DNA of 64,000 nt from Casuarius casuarius (GCA_003342895.1 PTFA01000230.1:558001-622000); one strand, 5' to 3'. Shown: positions 28,546-42,344, numbered from the stretch's first letter. Program-made: numbers and translations. The notes: a model not told the origin generated them from the letters alone.

Positions 28546-28865
28546 AGGGAAAAATGGTGAAAAACTTTAACCAGCAAGCCTCATCCCTTGGAGCTGTCTG
28601 TCCCTTGGCCTTTTCAGCTACCCCCACGTATCTGTCAAGGCGCATGATTTTTTCTGATTCATCCCACACATTTTTAGTTAGCCACCCACATCCTTGTGAG
28701 GCCAATAACATGATTAAATAGAACATTTTATGAGGGGGTTGTTCTTTAAATTCAAAGTGCTCACTTTCACGTAGAAAACAGTCGAGTTCTACCTTAAAGG
28801 ATACAATTAAAGAGATGTAAGGTTCCTGGTTTCCTCAGTATAACCACATTGAAATCTCAGTGATA

Positions 28866-28990
28866 ACAATGGTGATAACAGTACATTGCACTTTTGTTGC
28901 TTCCTGCACAGCACAGAGAATTAGTGCAGTCTGTTTTTAGGTATTCAGTGATTACTATCCCCATCTTGCCTGAAAAGGGAAAGTTAAAAT
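28866..28990 (+). mobile_element. MIR-like SINE remnant, sense
   Basis: The core reads AGGTATTCAGTGATTACTAT, then CCCCATCTTGCCTGAAAAGG and GAAAG. This parallels the MIR segment GGTACTATTATTATCCCCAT, then TTTACAGATGAGGAAACTGA. To the left, GCACTTTTGTTGCTTCCTGC is a possible match to the MIR 5' half. Divergence is high, as expected for a pre-avian element. Confidence 0.45.
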
Positions 28991-30564
28991 TAGGTGTTAC
29001 TACAGTGAAAATATTGAAAGCTGTTTCAACAGGTTTATTACATCATTTCCAACAAAGCCATCATCAGCTACTGTATTGCTGGATGTTATTAATACTCTGA
29101 TTTTAAAATTAGTCATATGGAATGCCTGTACATGTGTCAAAGGTGAGGGTATTGATGCTCAGGTACTAGGGTTCCCCCTCTTGGCATTTTAAGGCTTTTC
29201 TTTGGGGGAAGGGAGAGGGGTTGATTAGTTGTAACTTTAGCAGATTAAACCATAAGGGATGGATTTTTTTCATGGCAAGCGTAGACTTGAGACTATTATA
29301 TTTATTTTAAAAGATATTTTAAAATGTCAGCTGTTTTCAAGAACAAGTAAAGGGAAAAGAGCACTGTTGGTTTTGTGAAAAAGAGAGCAATTTTGAAATG
29401 TGGCCCTTTTTCAGGGCAGGGCCTTAAAATTTGAGAGAAGGTGACCTTTATGCATGGAAAGGAAAGGCATTGCTTTTCCCTGTCCAAAAAATAAAATTGG
29501 AAAAAAAAAGAAAGGTGACTATTTCTTGACATACCTGTTCATTTTCCCAGTCATTCCTACTGGAATATTGGAGCAGAAACTTGGAAGAGGGCACCTGTAG
29601 GAGCTTGTCTTTTGTCAGTACATACACATCCATCCAAATTTGGCCCATGCAACAAGTCACCAAAATTTAATTTTTCATGCACCTTCAATAAAAATAGGAG
29701 CCTCACAAGTCAATTACACAGAGGTTTGAGGTATGCTGAGCTTTTTCTAGCTAAGGAGAGGTTTTCATCACTCTTGCAGTTTTTGATTGCTCTATGGCAA
29801 ACCAGAAAGTAGAGCTAGGACCATGCAGGTATAACATTTTGAGGAACTGCAAGTGTACTGGTAAGTAGCCATGGCAAAGGAAGGCAGACTTTGGACTTAA
29901 TATGGAGAGTGATTGGAGCAGGAGTCAGTCTGAAGTAACAACGCTCATCTTTGGTTTAGAAGAGGTATCTTTGTAGTAGTTTTCTCCAAGAGTAGTATCT
30001 TTGCGAAGAACATGACTTCATTATTTAACGGATAAACTCCGTGCATAAGTGGAGGTAGATGTCATTTCCTTGCTGGTAAGGAGTACCTTGCATCGCCTTT
30101 GCCACACTGAAGCAGGCTTTTGACTCTGAGCTCTCAATGCCCCTGGGTACTTCAGGGCTTTGTTGGATATCAGTGAAGAGTGTCCCCTACCTGGCCGTGC
30201 CCAAGACATATTGCCTAAAGCCATGATTTTTTTCTGTGCATGCAGTCATGTGGTTATTTCATCAAAACTTCATGTTATCATTTGCCTCTCTGGAGGCCTA
30301 GCTCAGCCACAACCAGAGCACTACAAGGTAGCAAGCTGGAACCTGTAGTCAGAGCTGAGGTAACTCTCCACTCTTAGGCTATGGTGGATGAAGTGATTTG
30401 ATTTTAGAGTAGCTCACAGTAAATGAGAGCTAAGTTGCATTATGTTGCATTTGCTGTGTTTTAAGAGTACTCCCAGATACTGTTACTTCAGCTCCACAGA
30501 AATGGTACCTGTTATGTTGCAATGACTTGACTGTATGTCTGCAGCCTTAGCTTTAAAATGAAGT

Positions 30565-30725
30565 AGATGAGTCGGGCACACATATGGGCAGCCCGTCTAA
30601 TTGGGTTTGTGGTCCGATTGCTATCAATACAAGCACGTTCACCTAATGCATTTTTCTTGCAGTATCCCTGTGAAGCAGGGAAGCTCTATCAACACTCAAT
30701 TAGCTGTGAGGAAGGAGAGAGCAAA
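30565..30725. promoter_or_regulatory. Transcription-factor-motif cluster, possible enhancer
   Basis: Unique sequence with CTAATTGGG at about 30597, a RUNX-type TGTGGTC at 30608-30614, a ONECUT-type CTATCAATAC at 30621-30630, a T-rich tract, then CTATCAACACTCAATTAG with a homeodomain core at 30697-30703. Four plausible sites within 110 bases is more than its neighbours show. This is inference from motifs only. Confidence 0.22.
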
Positions 30726-31259
30726 TAAGCCTTTCTTTTAGGGAGAAGGAGAAAATGCTTTTCAGTTATAGAATAAAAATTGCAGAAATTCCCATAGAGT
30801 GAGAAGTGAAAGCTTTTGTTAAAGGTTACAGGAACTATTTTTTATATATAGTATCTGTCAAATCTCTGTAGATGCTTCACTCGGAGTGTGTCCAGCTTGT
30901 TCAGAATGTCTTACAGGACCTAACCAACATTCAGTGTTTTTTCTCTTTTTTTATTATAATAGTTATACTACATCAGTTACTATGTAGATTTAGCACAGAA
31001 AGACAAACCCCAAAGAGTGGACAATGTAACTTGGAGAACTGACCAGAAAATTGTCAGTAAAGAACATTTGGGGTGGGGAAAAACAAACCAAAAAATTGTT
31101 TTTGCTTTCAGTTTTCTAACATGTTTTAAATTTGTAATTACTTGAATTTGAAAAATTCGAGAAATGATTTTACAAAGTTTCTTCATTTTTTTGGTGTATC
31201 TTACCTCTAGGTCAAATGCCTTTATAAGAAAAAAAGTCTATATTCAAATCTGCCTGGAA

Positions 31260-31370
31260 TCTATATATGTTTATATATATTTGAATATAATTTTTAAATT
31301 TAAATTTATTTTTTTAATTTATTCTTAATAGTTTTAAATACTATGTAGTTTAATTTTTAAATTACTTTGT
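31260..31370. repeat. AT-rich low-complexity segment
   Basis: Over 100 bases composed almost entirely of A and T, with TATATAT, TTTAAATTTAAATTTATTTT and similar words. There is no unit structure. Confidence 0.8.
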
Positions 31371-32010
31371 CTTGGAGAGACATGCATTTTTGCTACTTTG
31401 AGGGTACCTCAGAAACAGCTGTTTGGACTAAGCTTTCTAAAACAAGGTCATTTGGCATGAGGAATTGCAGTCAAGGAAGTAATTTTCATAAGTGATAAAT
31501 AATAAATGCTGAAAATATGTAATTTTCCTCTTGTTGAAAAGGTAAGACTTCTGGCAAGACCCATAAACCTTGTGAGGTTTTTCCTTATGCAGCAGCGGGA
31601 GTCAAGGGAGTCAGGCCACACTGTAATTTGTAAACCCTTGGGGTAATTCTAGCTTCTAGGCAATACGGCATTCATATCAGCATTCGAGGGGGTCCATTGT
31701 ATTGCCTTATGTTTTGCAGTCTTGTTGGCCAGGAACAAAAAGAGAGAAGAGACTGGATGTTTGCTGCCAACAAAGCTGTGCCTATGTCAGATCGTTGCTT
31801 TAATTCCGTATCTGTCTTGCCATCCATTGGAAGTCTGTCAAAATCATAAAGCAGATAGGGGCTGAGGGTTTGTTGTTTTTTGTGGCTTTGTTTTCTTTTT
31901 TTTTTTTCTGCTTGCAGTGATGTTTTAGCACTTCTGTGTAGAGCATCATTCTAAATGTTTAAGAGCATTAAGGGAACAAGGATGGAAGATTTTAAAAAGC
32001 ATAAGAAGTT

Positions 32011-32060
32011 TTTTATATATATGTGTGTGTATACTATATATTTGTATGTATGAATATTAT
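32011..32060. repeat. TA/TG dinucleotide-rich stretch
   Basis: TTATATATATGTGTGTGTAT followed by ACTATATATTTGTATGTATG: short (TA)n and (TG)n blocks side by side. Confidence 0.75.
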
Positions 32061-33018
32061 ACCTAGTTGTAGTATTGGGGGTTATTTTAAAATAGCCTGT
32101 AGGTTTTGAATTCATTTCTTTACATGTGAAAGTGAATAAAAAATGATGCTATTTCTTCCAAAGTGACTGCATTCCCCTCACGCATTTTATTCATATCTCC
32201 CTATTCACTTGGCACATATAAAGCAAAATGAATTGGCTATCTTTTTACATCTCCCTTTGAAAGTTCTCTAGTGACTTTGCAAGTTGCCCCTTTTTGTCCT
32301 TCTGTTGAATAGTGTTTAAAGCCTCTGGCACAGCTGGACTTCAGTATGTATGAAAACTTTCAGGGTATTATAATGTCACTAATCATTGAAGTTACAGAAT
32401 TTCAAACATCCACACCCATCTTGACTTGCTGCATGCTTTTTGTGTTTTAAAAGTTGGATAAATATGTATATTGTTAAAACTATCCCTGAAAAAAAGTGCT
32501 TAAAAGGAATAAAGAATCAACGCTTCTTTTTTAAAAGCTTCTTTTCTAATCTCTGTAATTCAAAACTAAAGACTTTGAACAGCGGGTTGAAGATTGTTCT
32601 GCAAGATAAATTCCTTGCATCACATAACCCTGACAACTCCCCAGTTCCGTCAAATTAATAACAAATGGATGAGAAGATAAGCAAAACTAATGGGGAGGTT
32701 ACATTTTTGCGGCAAAGGTTTATGGCCATACTGAATCTCATGTTCTGTGATATTCCTCCTCCTCCTCCACTTTGGTATTTTATTACTATGAGATCTGAGC
32801 ATTCCTGTATATAAAGCTCTTCTGTGGAGGAGATATGATGACTGTTGGACTGTGTGCCTCCTAAAAGTTGCTGTGAACAGCTCTCCACTGCCCCAGGAGA
32901 AACTGCTGTTTTTCTGCAGGATCAGGCCTTATTCTTGCACACTGAATAATTTCACATCCACTTTCTACTCACTGGATGATGTTACAAATCTGAAACACTG
33001 CTGTAATCTTAGTTTTAT

Positions 33019-33165
33019 TAGAATTATGGAATACTTTAGGTCGGAAGGGACTTCTGAATGTCATCTGAACCAACTCTTTCCGCAGAGCAGGGCCAGCTTA
33101 CAGCAGGTGGCTCAGGGCCGTGCCCAGTTGAATTTTGAGCATCTCCAAGTCTCAGGGAGTGTTTT
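33019..33165 (-). mobile_element. Avian CR1 LINE 3'-end fragment, antisense
   Basis: On the + strand the sequence starts TAGAATTATGGAATACTTTA and continues GGTCGGAAGGGACTTCTGAA, then GGTGGCTCAGGGCCGTGCCC and TTTTGAGCATCTCCAAGT. This is the reverse complement of the 3' end of bird CR1 (whose complement I recall as AGAATCATAGAATGGTTTGG, GGAAGGGACC, GGTTGCTCAGGGCC, TTGAATATCTCCAAGG). The 3' terminus is at 33019 and the element is 5'-truncated after about 147 bases, the usual form of CR1 copies. The 113-codon + frame over it (32852-33193) is therefore not a gene. Confidence 0.9.
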
Positions 33166-34366
33166 TCTGTGCTTGCTCTCTGCTTTGGATTGATTTTTTC
33201 TTTTTTTCACAACAGACTACGTAATAGTTTCTGATCGTGAGAAGAAAAAAAGGAAAACTATTTTGATGCTGCCAATGCATTTCTCTTTAAAGATTATTTC
33301 AGAAAGTTAGCATGAAGAACATGAATTTAATCAGGAAGAGAGTTCTAAAGAAAACTTGTCCAAGCCAAACCATCAGAGGTTGCCATATGGACATGCACTG
33401 TGGAGCATGTTAAGAGCCTCTCGCTAAAATCCTTAACTATTTCAACTGCACAGAGAAAAGCTGCTGCCCACCTGCCTGAGCTCCTTTCGCTCTAAACTGT
33501 GCTGCAGGGTAGAGCAACTGCAAGACAGTTGGGGACTTCAGACAGTGTAGCAGCACTCCTGTTGCATCTCATCTGGGCTATAGCAGTTTAACATATCTGT
33601 TCAAGAAATTTTTTCATACTCATGAAGCTGAAAGGTGGTAGTTGCTTTGGGATTCTGTGGTGCCTGTCCCTTTGGGAGAAAATGAAAGATGATGCATGTC
33701 TTTACTGTTGTTATCCTGAGTAATTTTTTTTTCAGACTTAGAAGCCCACTTTTGTTGTGAGGCTTCTGCTTCCACCTGCCCCTTTTTTCCCCCCCACATT
33801 CCCCAGATCAAGTGATCTGCACTTGCTTGGGGAAATGAACAGTGGGCAGTCGTAAGTGAACTGAACTCTGCGTCACCTCTCATTTCTGCTTTTTTGAAGG
33901 GTGCAAAAGCGGGTATGTGTTTGGGGCGATGAACAGGTTTACATTTGAGCTTCCGCTTTTTATGCATAAGCAAAACCACTTTGGGGTTACTTGTGTAAGA
34001 CTGACCTGGTCCCTAAAGCATAGTCTACTGTAGTTTATAACAGGTTATAGAAAACAAAGACCAAGAAGGATCATTAAAGAACACTAAACAGTAAATAGCT
34101 TATTTTCTTACTTTGATTTGGGTCTTCTCACTCAGGTATGAATGTGAAATACTGGCCCACTGATGTCAAAACCAAACTTACAGCAACTTCAAGCAGGCTC
34201 GCAGGTTGCTCAGTTCACAGTATGATGTAGCTGCAGTGGAGCTGCATTACTGAGACCTCGAACATCAGTAATGGCAGACAGGCTGGTCTTTTACCAGTTG
34301 CACTGCTTATTCTTTTGCTTCACAGGTAACTTTAAAATCACAGTTATCCAGATCTGAGATTTAATT

Positions 34367-34387
34367 AAAAAAAAAAAAAGAGAGAGA
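34367..34387 (+). repeat. Poly(A) run followed by GA repeat
   Basis: A13 followed by GAGAGAGA. Simple sequence, with no retroposon body recognisable upstream. Confidence 0.85.
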
Positions 34388-35034
34388 CAAAGAATCCTTG
34401 TTTGCCAGGAGGATATGAATTGATGAATAAATATTGATAACTGTTGTTACCAGTTCTTACTTCAGGCTCTCTTGCTGCAGCAATATTGCGAATGTGTCTT
34501 GGGGAAGATGAACTTTAGGAAAAAATGTTGACTTCTGCTTGTACTTGTAAAACCTTTTCCTTGCTAATTCTCTGTTTGTAATCATGTTATCAGATCACTC
34601 TAATTCTGTACGGACCACTTTAATTTTTTTTGTTTGTTTGTTTTGTTAATGAGAGAACAGGGAAAGAAGTAGGGAAGAAGATAGATCTGCAAAAAGGCAA
34701 GTTCCTTTTATCCAAAATTTCAGTCATTATTCTTTTCAGTACATTTCTGTTTAGCTAAGAAGTTGCATAGGGCTTTAATGTATCAAGAATGTAATTTTAC
34801 AATAAGCAATGCAGAGCTATTGAATTGACTATTTTTCTGTATAACAAAAATATATAGTTTGGGGGGTTTTAGTATCTTCCAAATACTCAGCTACTTCTTT
34901 TATTGGGTGAGGGGGCAATGAGTTAAGTGTTCATTATGATTTAAGGGTTGGGAGAGAGGGGGGAGAAATTGTCATATTCTCCTAGAGGTTACCTGAAGTT
35001 TTGGTAGGTATATAGGTTCTCGCCTCCCTGCCTT

Positions 35035-35054
35035 CCCCCCCCCCAAAAAAAAAA
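35035..35054 (+). repeat. C10A10 block
   Basis: Ten C followed directly by ten A, an uncommon junction of two homopolymers. It is likely to be length-polymorphic and error-prone in sequencing. Confidence 0.9.
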
Positions 35055-38000
35055 TTCTTTAGATTTCCTAAAATCCCTATGATTTTTTTCTTTTCGATGT
35101 GTTAGGACTTCATAGGAATGTTTGGCCCATATTCTGCATTAGATTTAGCAACTGGAATGTTATGCTTTAAATGCCTGTTCCTAGGGGTTGAACAGTTTGT
35201 TTATTGAGATGATATAAGTGATTCCAGTGGTTTTAATTGGCAGTGGAAGGCACACTGAATATTCAAAGCAAACAGAATTGATTTTAAAGAATACAAAAAC
35301 ATAACTGCTGTGAAACTTGTGAGACATGAAACATTTTTGAGCAGTTTTCTGTTCTTCGTGATTTTCTTCTCAGGTGTAAATTTTCTCAAAGCTTTGAGAG
35401 ACCTGATTAGTATTTTTTACTCTGATAAATCTAAAGAAACCTACTGTAAATTTTTCAAGAGTACAAGGATCCTTAATTTGATATTATAATTAGGTTAGCC
35501 ACCTCTGCTTTTACAGTGAAAGAATAGTAACTTACATTTTAATCGTCCTATTGTCTCCTGAGGCTTCACTAGCCTTCCAAAAATCCCACATTCTGAAGCT
35601 GAGAAAGTTGTGGAAAGGAGATGAAATTTCAATCATTATTTATATTCCTTAGGTAGAGCATTAGAGCATATTCCTCTAGTACACATTATTTTCAGTAGGA
35701 AGCTAACCTGCTTTGGTAGGATGATTACAGCCCATCCTTTTGATTGTTCTAAATAACAAAATAGAAAAGAAGTATCTCACACAGTCACACCTATTTGTGT
35801 GCCCATTTGGTATTTATTTTCAGAATATTGGCCATTGCTGACGACCCAGTGGTCATAAGCAAGTATTATTAAGTCTATGGGCTTGTATATAGTACTCCTA
35901 GACATGATAAGAATGTGTTCTTGTGGAAGGTAAAAGTCCCATATGTTTTCATTTAGATAGCTTTCAGTAAGCTTTTAAATCTTGTTAAAGACCTTGCTAA
36001 GCTTGGTTTTGAACAATCAATTGGGAAACATCATATTTAAAACATCACTCTGTTAAATTTGAATCTTGTGTAGGGACTGAATCTGGCAATTAGAAAGAAA
36101 TGGGAAAAAAGAGTTTGAATTCAAAATAAAGAATATATATAGTTCACAACGCTCTTTGTCATCTTTCGAGTTGTGTGATACAATGTGGGCTAGTGTATTC
36201 CTATTTGTCATATGATACCAGGAAATTTTTTAACGAATGAATCTATGCTTTTCTCAAATATTTTATCAAGCTATGGATACGTCTTGCTGTGGAAATTTAC
36301 CCTTACCTAAGAATGCATTTGAAACTTAGCACAACAGGGCTAGCAGTGAAATCCATATGAGCTGATGATACTTATTATATGAAACTCCTTCATACTCAAG
36401 AAGTCTAGTTCCATTTTAATATGCTTTGAGACAATTCTGCAAGGTGTTCAGGGCCTGAAAACTTGGAACTGAAGTATTTTTAACCAAGGATTGAAATATC
36501 TCCCTATTGATCTGTCCACTTTTAACAATACACTGTTATCTTTACTTTTGAATGGAGCAAATAGACACATCTTAAGTGTATATAGTAACAGTACCTCAAG
36601 AGGTCAACTATGATAATTCCAAAGGTATCAGATCTTCACTGTATATGGGAAAGCAGCTTCACACTCACTTCAGCTAAGCTATTCCAAATGGACAATTTCT
36701 GTTTTGTTATGTGACACTTTCAACTTAGTCACAAATAGCCTGTCCAAAGAGGGCAAAGAAGCACTGGATCTATGCCTTTAGTACTCTTTGCTGAGAATGC
36801 TTTTAGTTTTAAAGTTTATGCGAGGCATAGAAGTTTCTTTTCCCTCCTCCAGTCATTGTGCAAACACCTGGTGGGTCTTCAAAAACACTTCTTAGATGCA
36901 ATGATTCTTTATGCAGAAGTTGGTAATAGCTGACAGTTTGGGGGCTTTGATGCTAGAATGGTAGCTAAGTTAAAAGGCTAGCAGTATATAGTCTTTGGAG
37001 AGTTTCTCCAAAGCATCATCAAGAGCACCTCTGTTAGGCTTTCCTCTCTTCACTGGTGTACAGAGAGGCTAGCTTCCTAATTTAGGCATTTAAAATAGTT
37101 GTCATAGGCCATGTGAAAACTCTGATCTGTTAGTATTACCTAAGCTTTGTTTTTATATTGGATGGATCTTTAATCTGTCAGAAAGCATGGTTTCTTTTTA
37201 ACCTCTATAGGCCTTCTTTTCCAAGCAATCATTTCCATGAAAGTTTTTCCTCTGTCAAGTAGTCCCACTGAGCTCAGTGCATGAGCAAAGATTATTTCTA
37301 TGAGTAACGTTTAGAGAATCTGATTCTGCCCTTTTTTTGTTTTGTACAAGCAATGTCAGTTTTCTCTTGCACATCCCTCTGGAAGAGGTTCCTGCATTTT
37401 CTTGTTTTCTTTTCTTAACTTTAATCTTCCTGCTGGTCTTACACAAAATAACATGCACTAGGAAAGGGGAATAATGTGGTAATGGTAACTGAGCACTTTT
37501 CCCTGCGCTGTCCTACTTCATTGATAAATATCTAATCTACCTGGTATTGCCATTTTATAAAACTCTTTTACATTGTTAACTTTGAATTAGAATCAAATTA
37601 AAATCTAGTGTGGAGTTTGACATGCTACTGCTGCTACAAAGTGTCTTAAGAGAGTCCTGCGTTTTTTGTGTTGGAGGTTTTAGTGGATGAAACATTTTTC
37701 ATTTTTGTGACTGCCGTTCTAGTCTAGCCTGTTGTCCTAAATGAAATGAGTTTAGTGGTCTGAGTGCTGTCCCTGGTGAACAACAGGCCACGTTAGAAAA
37801 ACAGCAAGCGCACACAAAGCTGTCAGCTTCTGCTCCAGAAACACGCAGACCCGGGCAAACATGGAGGCAGAATTACCTCCCACCCCAGGGAGTGATTTTT
37901 CTAGGTGAAGATTGAGGTCATTCATGAGGCAATAGGGAAAAGTGTATCTTGTGAAACTGGTCTGTGCATCAGCCACTGCGACTGGTCCCTGGCGTTGCTA

Positions 38001-40253
38001 CTGCGGCCTCATTGTTCACTTTGGTAAGAGACTTTATAATCTGGGATCTCTGGAAAGGTATTTTTTCTCATTTAAGATCAGCTGAGATACATGTACAATT
38101 AATTTGTGTAGCAGAATATGCCAGCAAAGATTTACGTTTGCGGAGATGTTATTGACAGGTTACTTGTTGGAAACAATACCTTTATATGGGTGAATTCCTG
38201 TTTCCGCTACAATTAGTGTTTTGCCTTTTCTTAGAGAGCTACGATGTCACTGTGAGGGTGCTAGTCATATGGTAAATATACTAATTTGTGTTCATTAGTG
38301 CACTGTCGACAGTATCACCTTTTCATTAAGATGTTTTCCCAAGAGTTACTGTAACATCGAAGCTGAGAGGCCTTGAGCGGCTGTCATTTCTGTGGCAAAT
38401 GGCTTAAAACAGAAAATGTTCAGTGCTCCTCAGTAGATCAGTGCTCTATTTCAGCTAGGTCATGCCAGGTTAATAAGCAAAGTGTCAGGTTTCTTTTTTC
38501 TTGTTGGGTAAAAAAAATAGTCAAGTTTGTTTTAATTCGTACCTTTAGCTATTTTCGTTCAATACTATGTGAGAACATTTTTATTTTGGAGTACAGTAAT
38601 ACCATTTAGATAATTTCATACTTGTGTCAAATTAACTAGAAGTGCAGATTAAAATTAATCTAATTATTTTGATTTCATCTGCTGTGTAAATAAGCCTCAA
38701 ACCTCTAGCGATTATTGAGTGGAGAGAGTAGTTTAACAGGAGAAATGAATTTTGGGTTATCTGTCTGAATCTGCAGAAAGCCTGAAAAAACACCTGACAA
38801 GTGTCAAGTTTCCCCTTGATTTCACTGTGATAGCTCAACTGCCCAGCCATAGTCATTTACTTTGCATGCCATTAGTAGTCACCCTACCACTGAAGACTGA
38901 AGAGGGAGAGGATCACAGATTTGTACTGTCTGCTTTTGGTAGTGTCTCACTGACTTCTGGCCTCGGTCATATAAAGAGGCTGTGACATTGCCATCGCTGT
39001 AGAGGTTGTTCCTGAAAGCTGTCAAACACCAGTCAGCAGTGACACAGGGACATTCTTCCTGGGGTGACACATTCTTCCTCGGGCCAAGGCGATGCAGGAG
39101 AGCACTCTGAAGGTCCATTGCCACTTTCTTTTTGTGATTTTGGCACTAAAAACAGGGAACATTTTTTTTTCCCAAAATTGGCATGCTGAACCCAAATACT
39201 GTGTTGGAAAGAGGACCTAGAATGGAAGAGGAATGTGTTTCAGGGCTGGTCACCAGCACGAGGAGATTTTTAGGAGTGCAGGAGCTCTGCTGGCTCATCC
39301 AAACTCCGAGCCCGTAATCTCAGAGCAACCATTGTGAATGCACTTCTAAGCTTTTCTCCTGCTGGCAGACTGGGGCAGTCACAACACATCTCTTACCTTC
39401 AGCTTACTTTTTCCAGTTTTTTATTTTTCTTCTGTAACTGTGAGGACTAGAATTAATGTATTCTGATAGACTTCACTGCAGGCTGAAACATCACTTTGTG
39501 GTGTATGCCACAGTCAAGCCCTCCATAAAGATAACTGAGAAACACTGGAACAGAGAGAGAAAGGGGAGCCTTGCCCCAGAAGTGCACATGAGCCTATTAT
39601 CAGATTTTGAAGAATATGTCAACTGGAGGAGATGTCAGCTTTTTTTTGGTTACCTCCATTGTTTCACTGTCTCCCTACCCTGTGTACAAAAGTCAGAGCT
39701 CTAATACTCCTTAGCCATATGGGTTTGGGAGTTATTTGATAGCAGCTATTTCCACTCTTCTCTTCCATTTGAGGTAGATTTAAATTACTAGACTTTAGAC
39801 TTTGTTTAGTGTTTTTTTAATTGTTTATGTAAGCATGCTGTCTATCCTATATTTTAAAATATATTTTGGCCATTTTTTACCATATTCAAAGGTATCAAAG
39901 ATATTATGCCCAAGCAAATGTTATGAAAATTGGCGGCTGTGGGGATGGGAGAGAGCCCGATAATGCTCCCACTGCGCGGAGGCTCACCCCTTACCTCACA
40001 TAGGAAAGTAGTTCTGACGGGGGATTCATGGGACACCATTCGTTGGGTTCTGCTATTTATGGAACTACTTGTTTATTTTTAGAAATCCTTTGAGGGTACT
40101 TTTGTTAATCGAGCATCTAGTCCATCCAAAACTGTCTAGATGGTTTCATGACACGTGATTTATTACTTTGTTTTGGTTTTACATGATCGCTACATGTTCT
40201 GGTGCTTTTAGTAAATCAGTGTTTTTCTATTTCTTCTACCCCTCCTCTCTAAG

Positions 40254-40446
40254 ATTTCTTTCGACTTAGCAGAATATACTGCTGATGTTGATGGGGTTGG
40301 CACTTTACGGCTCCTAGATGCTATTAAAACCTGTGGCCTTATCAACTCCGTGAAGTTCTACCAAGCCTCCACCAGTGAACTTTTTGGAAAAGTGCAAGAA
40401 ATCCCGCAGAAGGAGACCACCCCTTTTTACCCAAGATCGCCTTATG
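40254..40446 (+). CDS. GMDS: GMDS internal exon (human residues 116-179), GDP-mannose 4,6-dehydratase
   Basis: GMDS is the cytosolic NADP-dependent short-chain dehydrogenase/reductase that converts GDP-mannose to GDP-4-keto-6-deoxymannose, the first committed step to GDP-L-fucose. Reading from 40254 in phase 0 gives 64 complete codons plus one base, beginning [14 protein letters not shown] and ending [10 protein letters not shown]. Compared with human GMDS as I remember it, this matches residues 116-179 almost exactly, with Ile for Val at 139 and Phe for Tyr at 159. The segment [10 protein letters not shown] carries the catalytic Thr155 and Glu157, and the last full codon is catalytic Tyr179. 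A strong polypyrimidine tract (about 40225-40251) and an AG at 40252-40253 precede it, and a GTAAGG donor follows at 40447. The exon is 193 nt (phase 0 in, phase 1 out), so skipping it would shift the frame. It is probably coding exon 5 by human numbering, which I recall rather than derive. There is no sign of a pseudogene: the frame is open and both splice sites are canonical. Confidence 0.97.
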
Positions 40447-41417
<971 letters not shown>

Positions 41418-42344
41418 TAGAAAATCAATGTAAAGCTGTTCCCAATTTTGTATACATCTGACAGGAAAAATGAAAGAATGCATCACAAGTTTCATTTAAG
41501 CTTGCCAGAATTCTGTAGCAAGGGTATCTGACACGTTGCCCGCTACTGTGGTCAGCCCTCATGGTACTTTCAGAGTGCAGCGTACCAGCTTTCACTTCAT
41601 CGTATTCTGTTTCGTAGCCCTTTGGCTCTGAAGGGAAGCCCTTGTGTCCGATTTTGTGTATCGGTGCTCTCAGGAGCTGCAACAACATCCCTGAGTTTTC
41701 TTTCCTTCTTGATAATACATTGAAGCTAAAATTTTAAAATGACATTTTAAAAGGAAGTTTTCGAAACATTTAGGTGGGCACGATAGATGCAATTTGAGAC
41801 ATGACAGGTATTCAAGATTTTTATTTGCATATAAATGTTGAATTAAGAGGCAGATGTAATAGACCCTCTAAATTCAGAAGACTAATGAATGCAGTCTGAT
41901 GTAGTTTGGAAGTTTGTAGATTGTGACCCCGACCTTCTGACAAGATGGCTTTCAACACATGGCTTTAAAATGCTTTTCTGTTTAGCCCATAAAAACAATG
42001 CAACTTAAATTCCACTTAATCATCCCTTTTCCTGCTGCAGTACTTTCTGAACAATTAATACTGGTATTAAGTTTGAGTAAGAGTCCACAGTTGATTAGAA
42101 GTCTTTTATACAATGACAGGTTTCCTCTGCCCTTAAAGAACTGGGACTTTATGAAAATGCTCTAAAATTGAACTTTAAATTAACACAGAAAACTGGATTC
42201 TTAGCCTTTTATTTTGGTCTGTCTATAAATGAAAAATAAATTTGATTTTTACAGGAATGCAATTATGTAAATTATAGCCTTGTGCAAAATATAATAATTT
42301 TAATCATACATACAAATATATAATGGACCATAATAGTAACTGTC

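Larger units (their letters stand above)
20788..33018 (+). other. GMDS intron, middle part; no gene seen
   Basis: AT-rich intron between the ancient CR1 and the avian CR1 piece. It holds a MIR-like remnant near 28.9 kb, a TA/TG-rich stretch at 32011-32060, a strongly AT-rich segment at 31260-31370 and several motif-dense unique stretches listed separately. An AATAAA near 23074 with T-rich flank has no transcript evidence. No open frame here resembles a known protein. Confidence 0.75.
33166..40253 (+). other. GMDS intron immediately upstream of the first exon; no gene seen
   Basis: AT-rich intron with an A13 run then GAGAGAGA at 34367-34387, a C10A10 block at 35035-35054 and a short GC- and CpG-richer segment at 39930-40045. 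A minus-strand open frame at 33620-33979 is protein-like in composition but starts with GTG and matches no family I know. The last 30 bases are the polypyrimidine tract and acceptor of the exon at 40254. Confidence 0.8.

Noticed and set aside
32852..33193. 113-codon + frame
   Set aside because: Its right half lies over an antisense avian CR1 fragment.
33620..33979. 119-codon minus-strand open frame with protein-like composition
   Set aside because: Starts at GTG (the first ATG is a few codons in), has no recognisable domain, and lies in intron with no splice or promoter context. A database search could reverse this.
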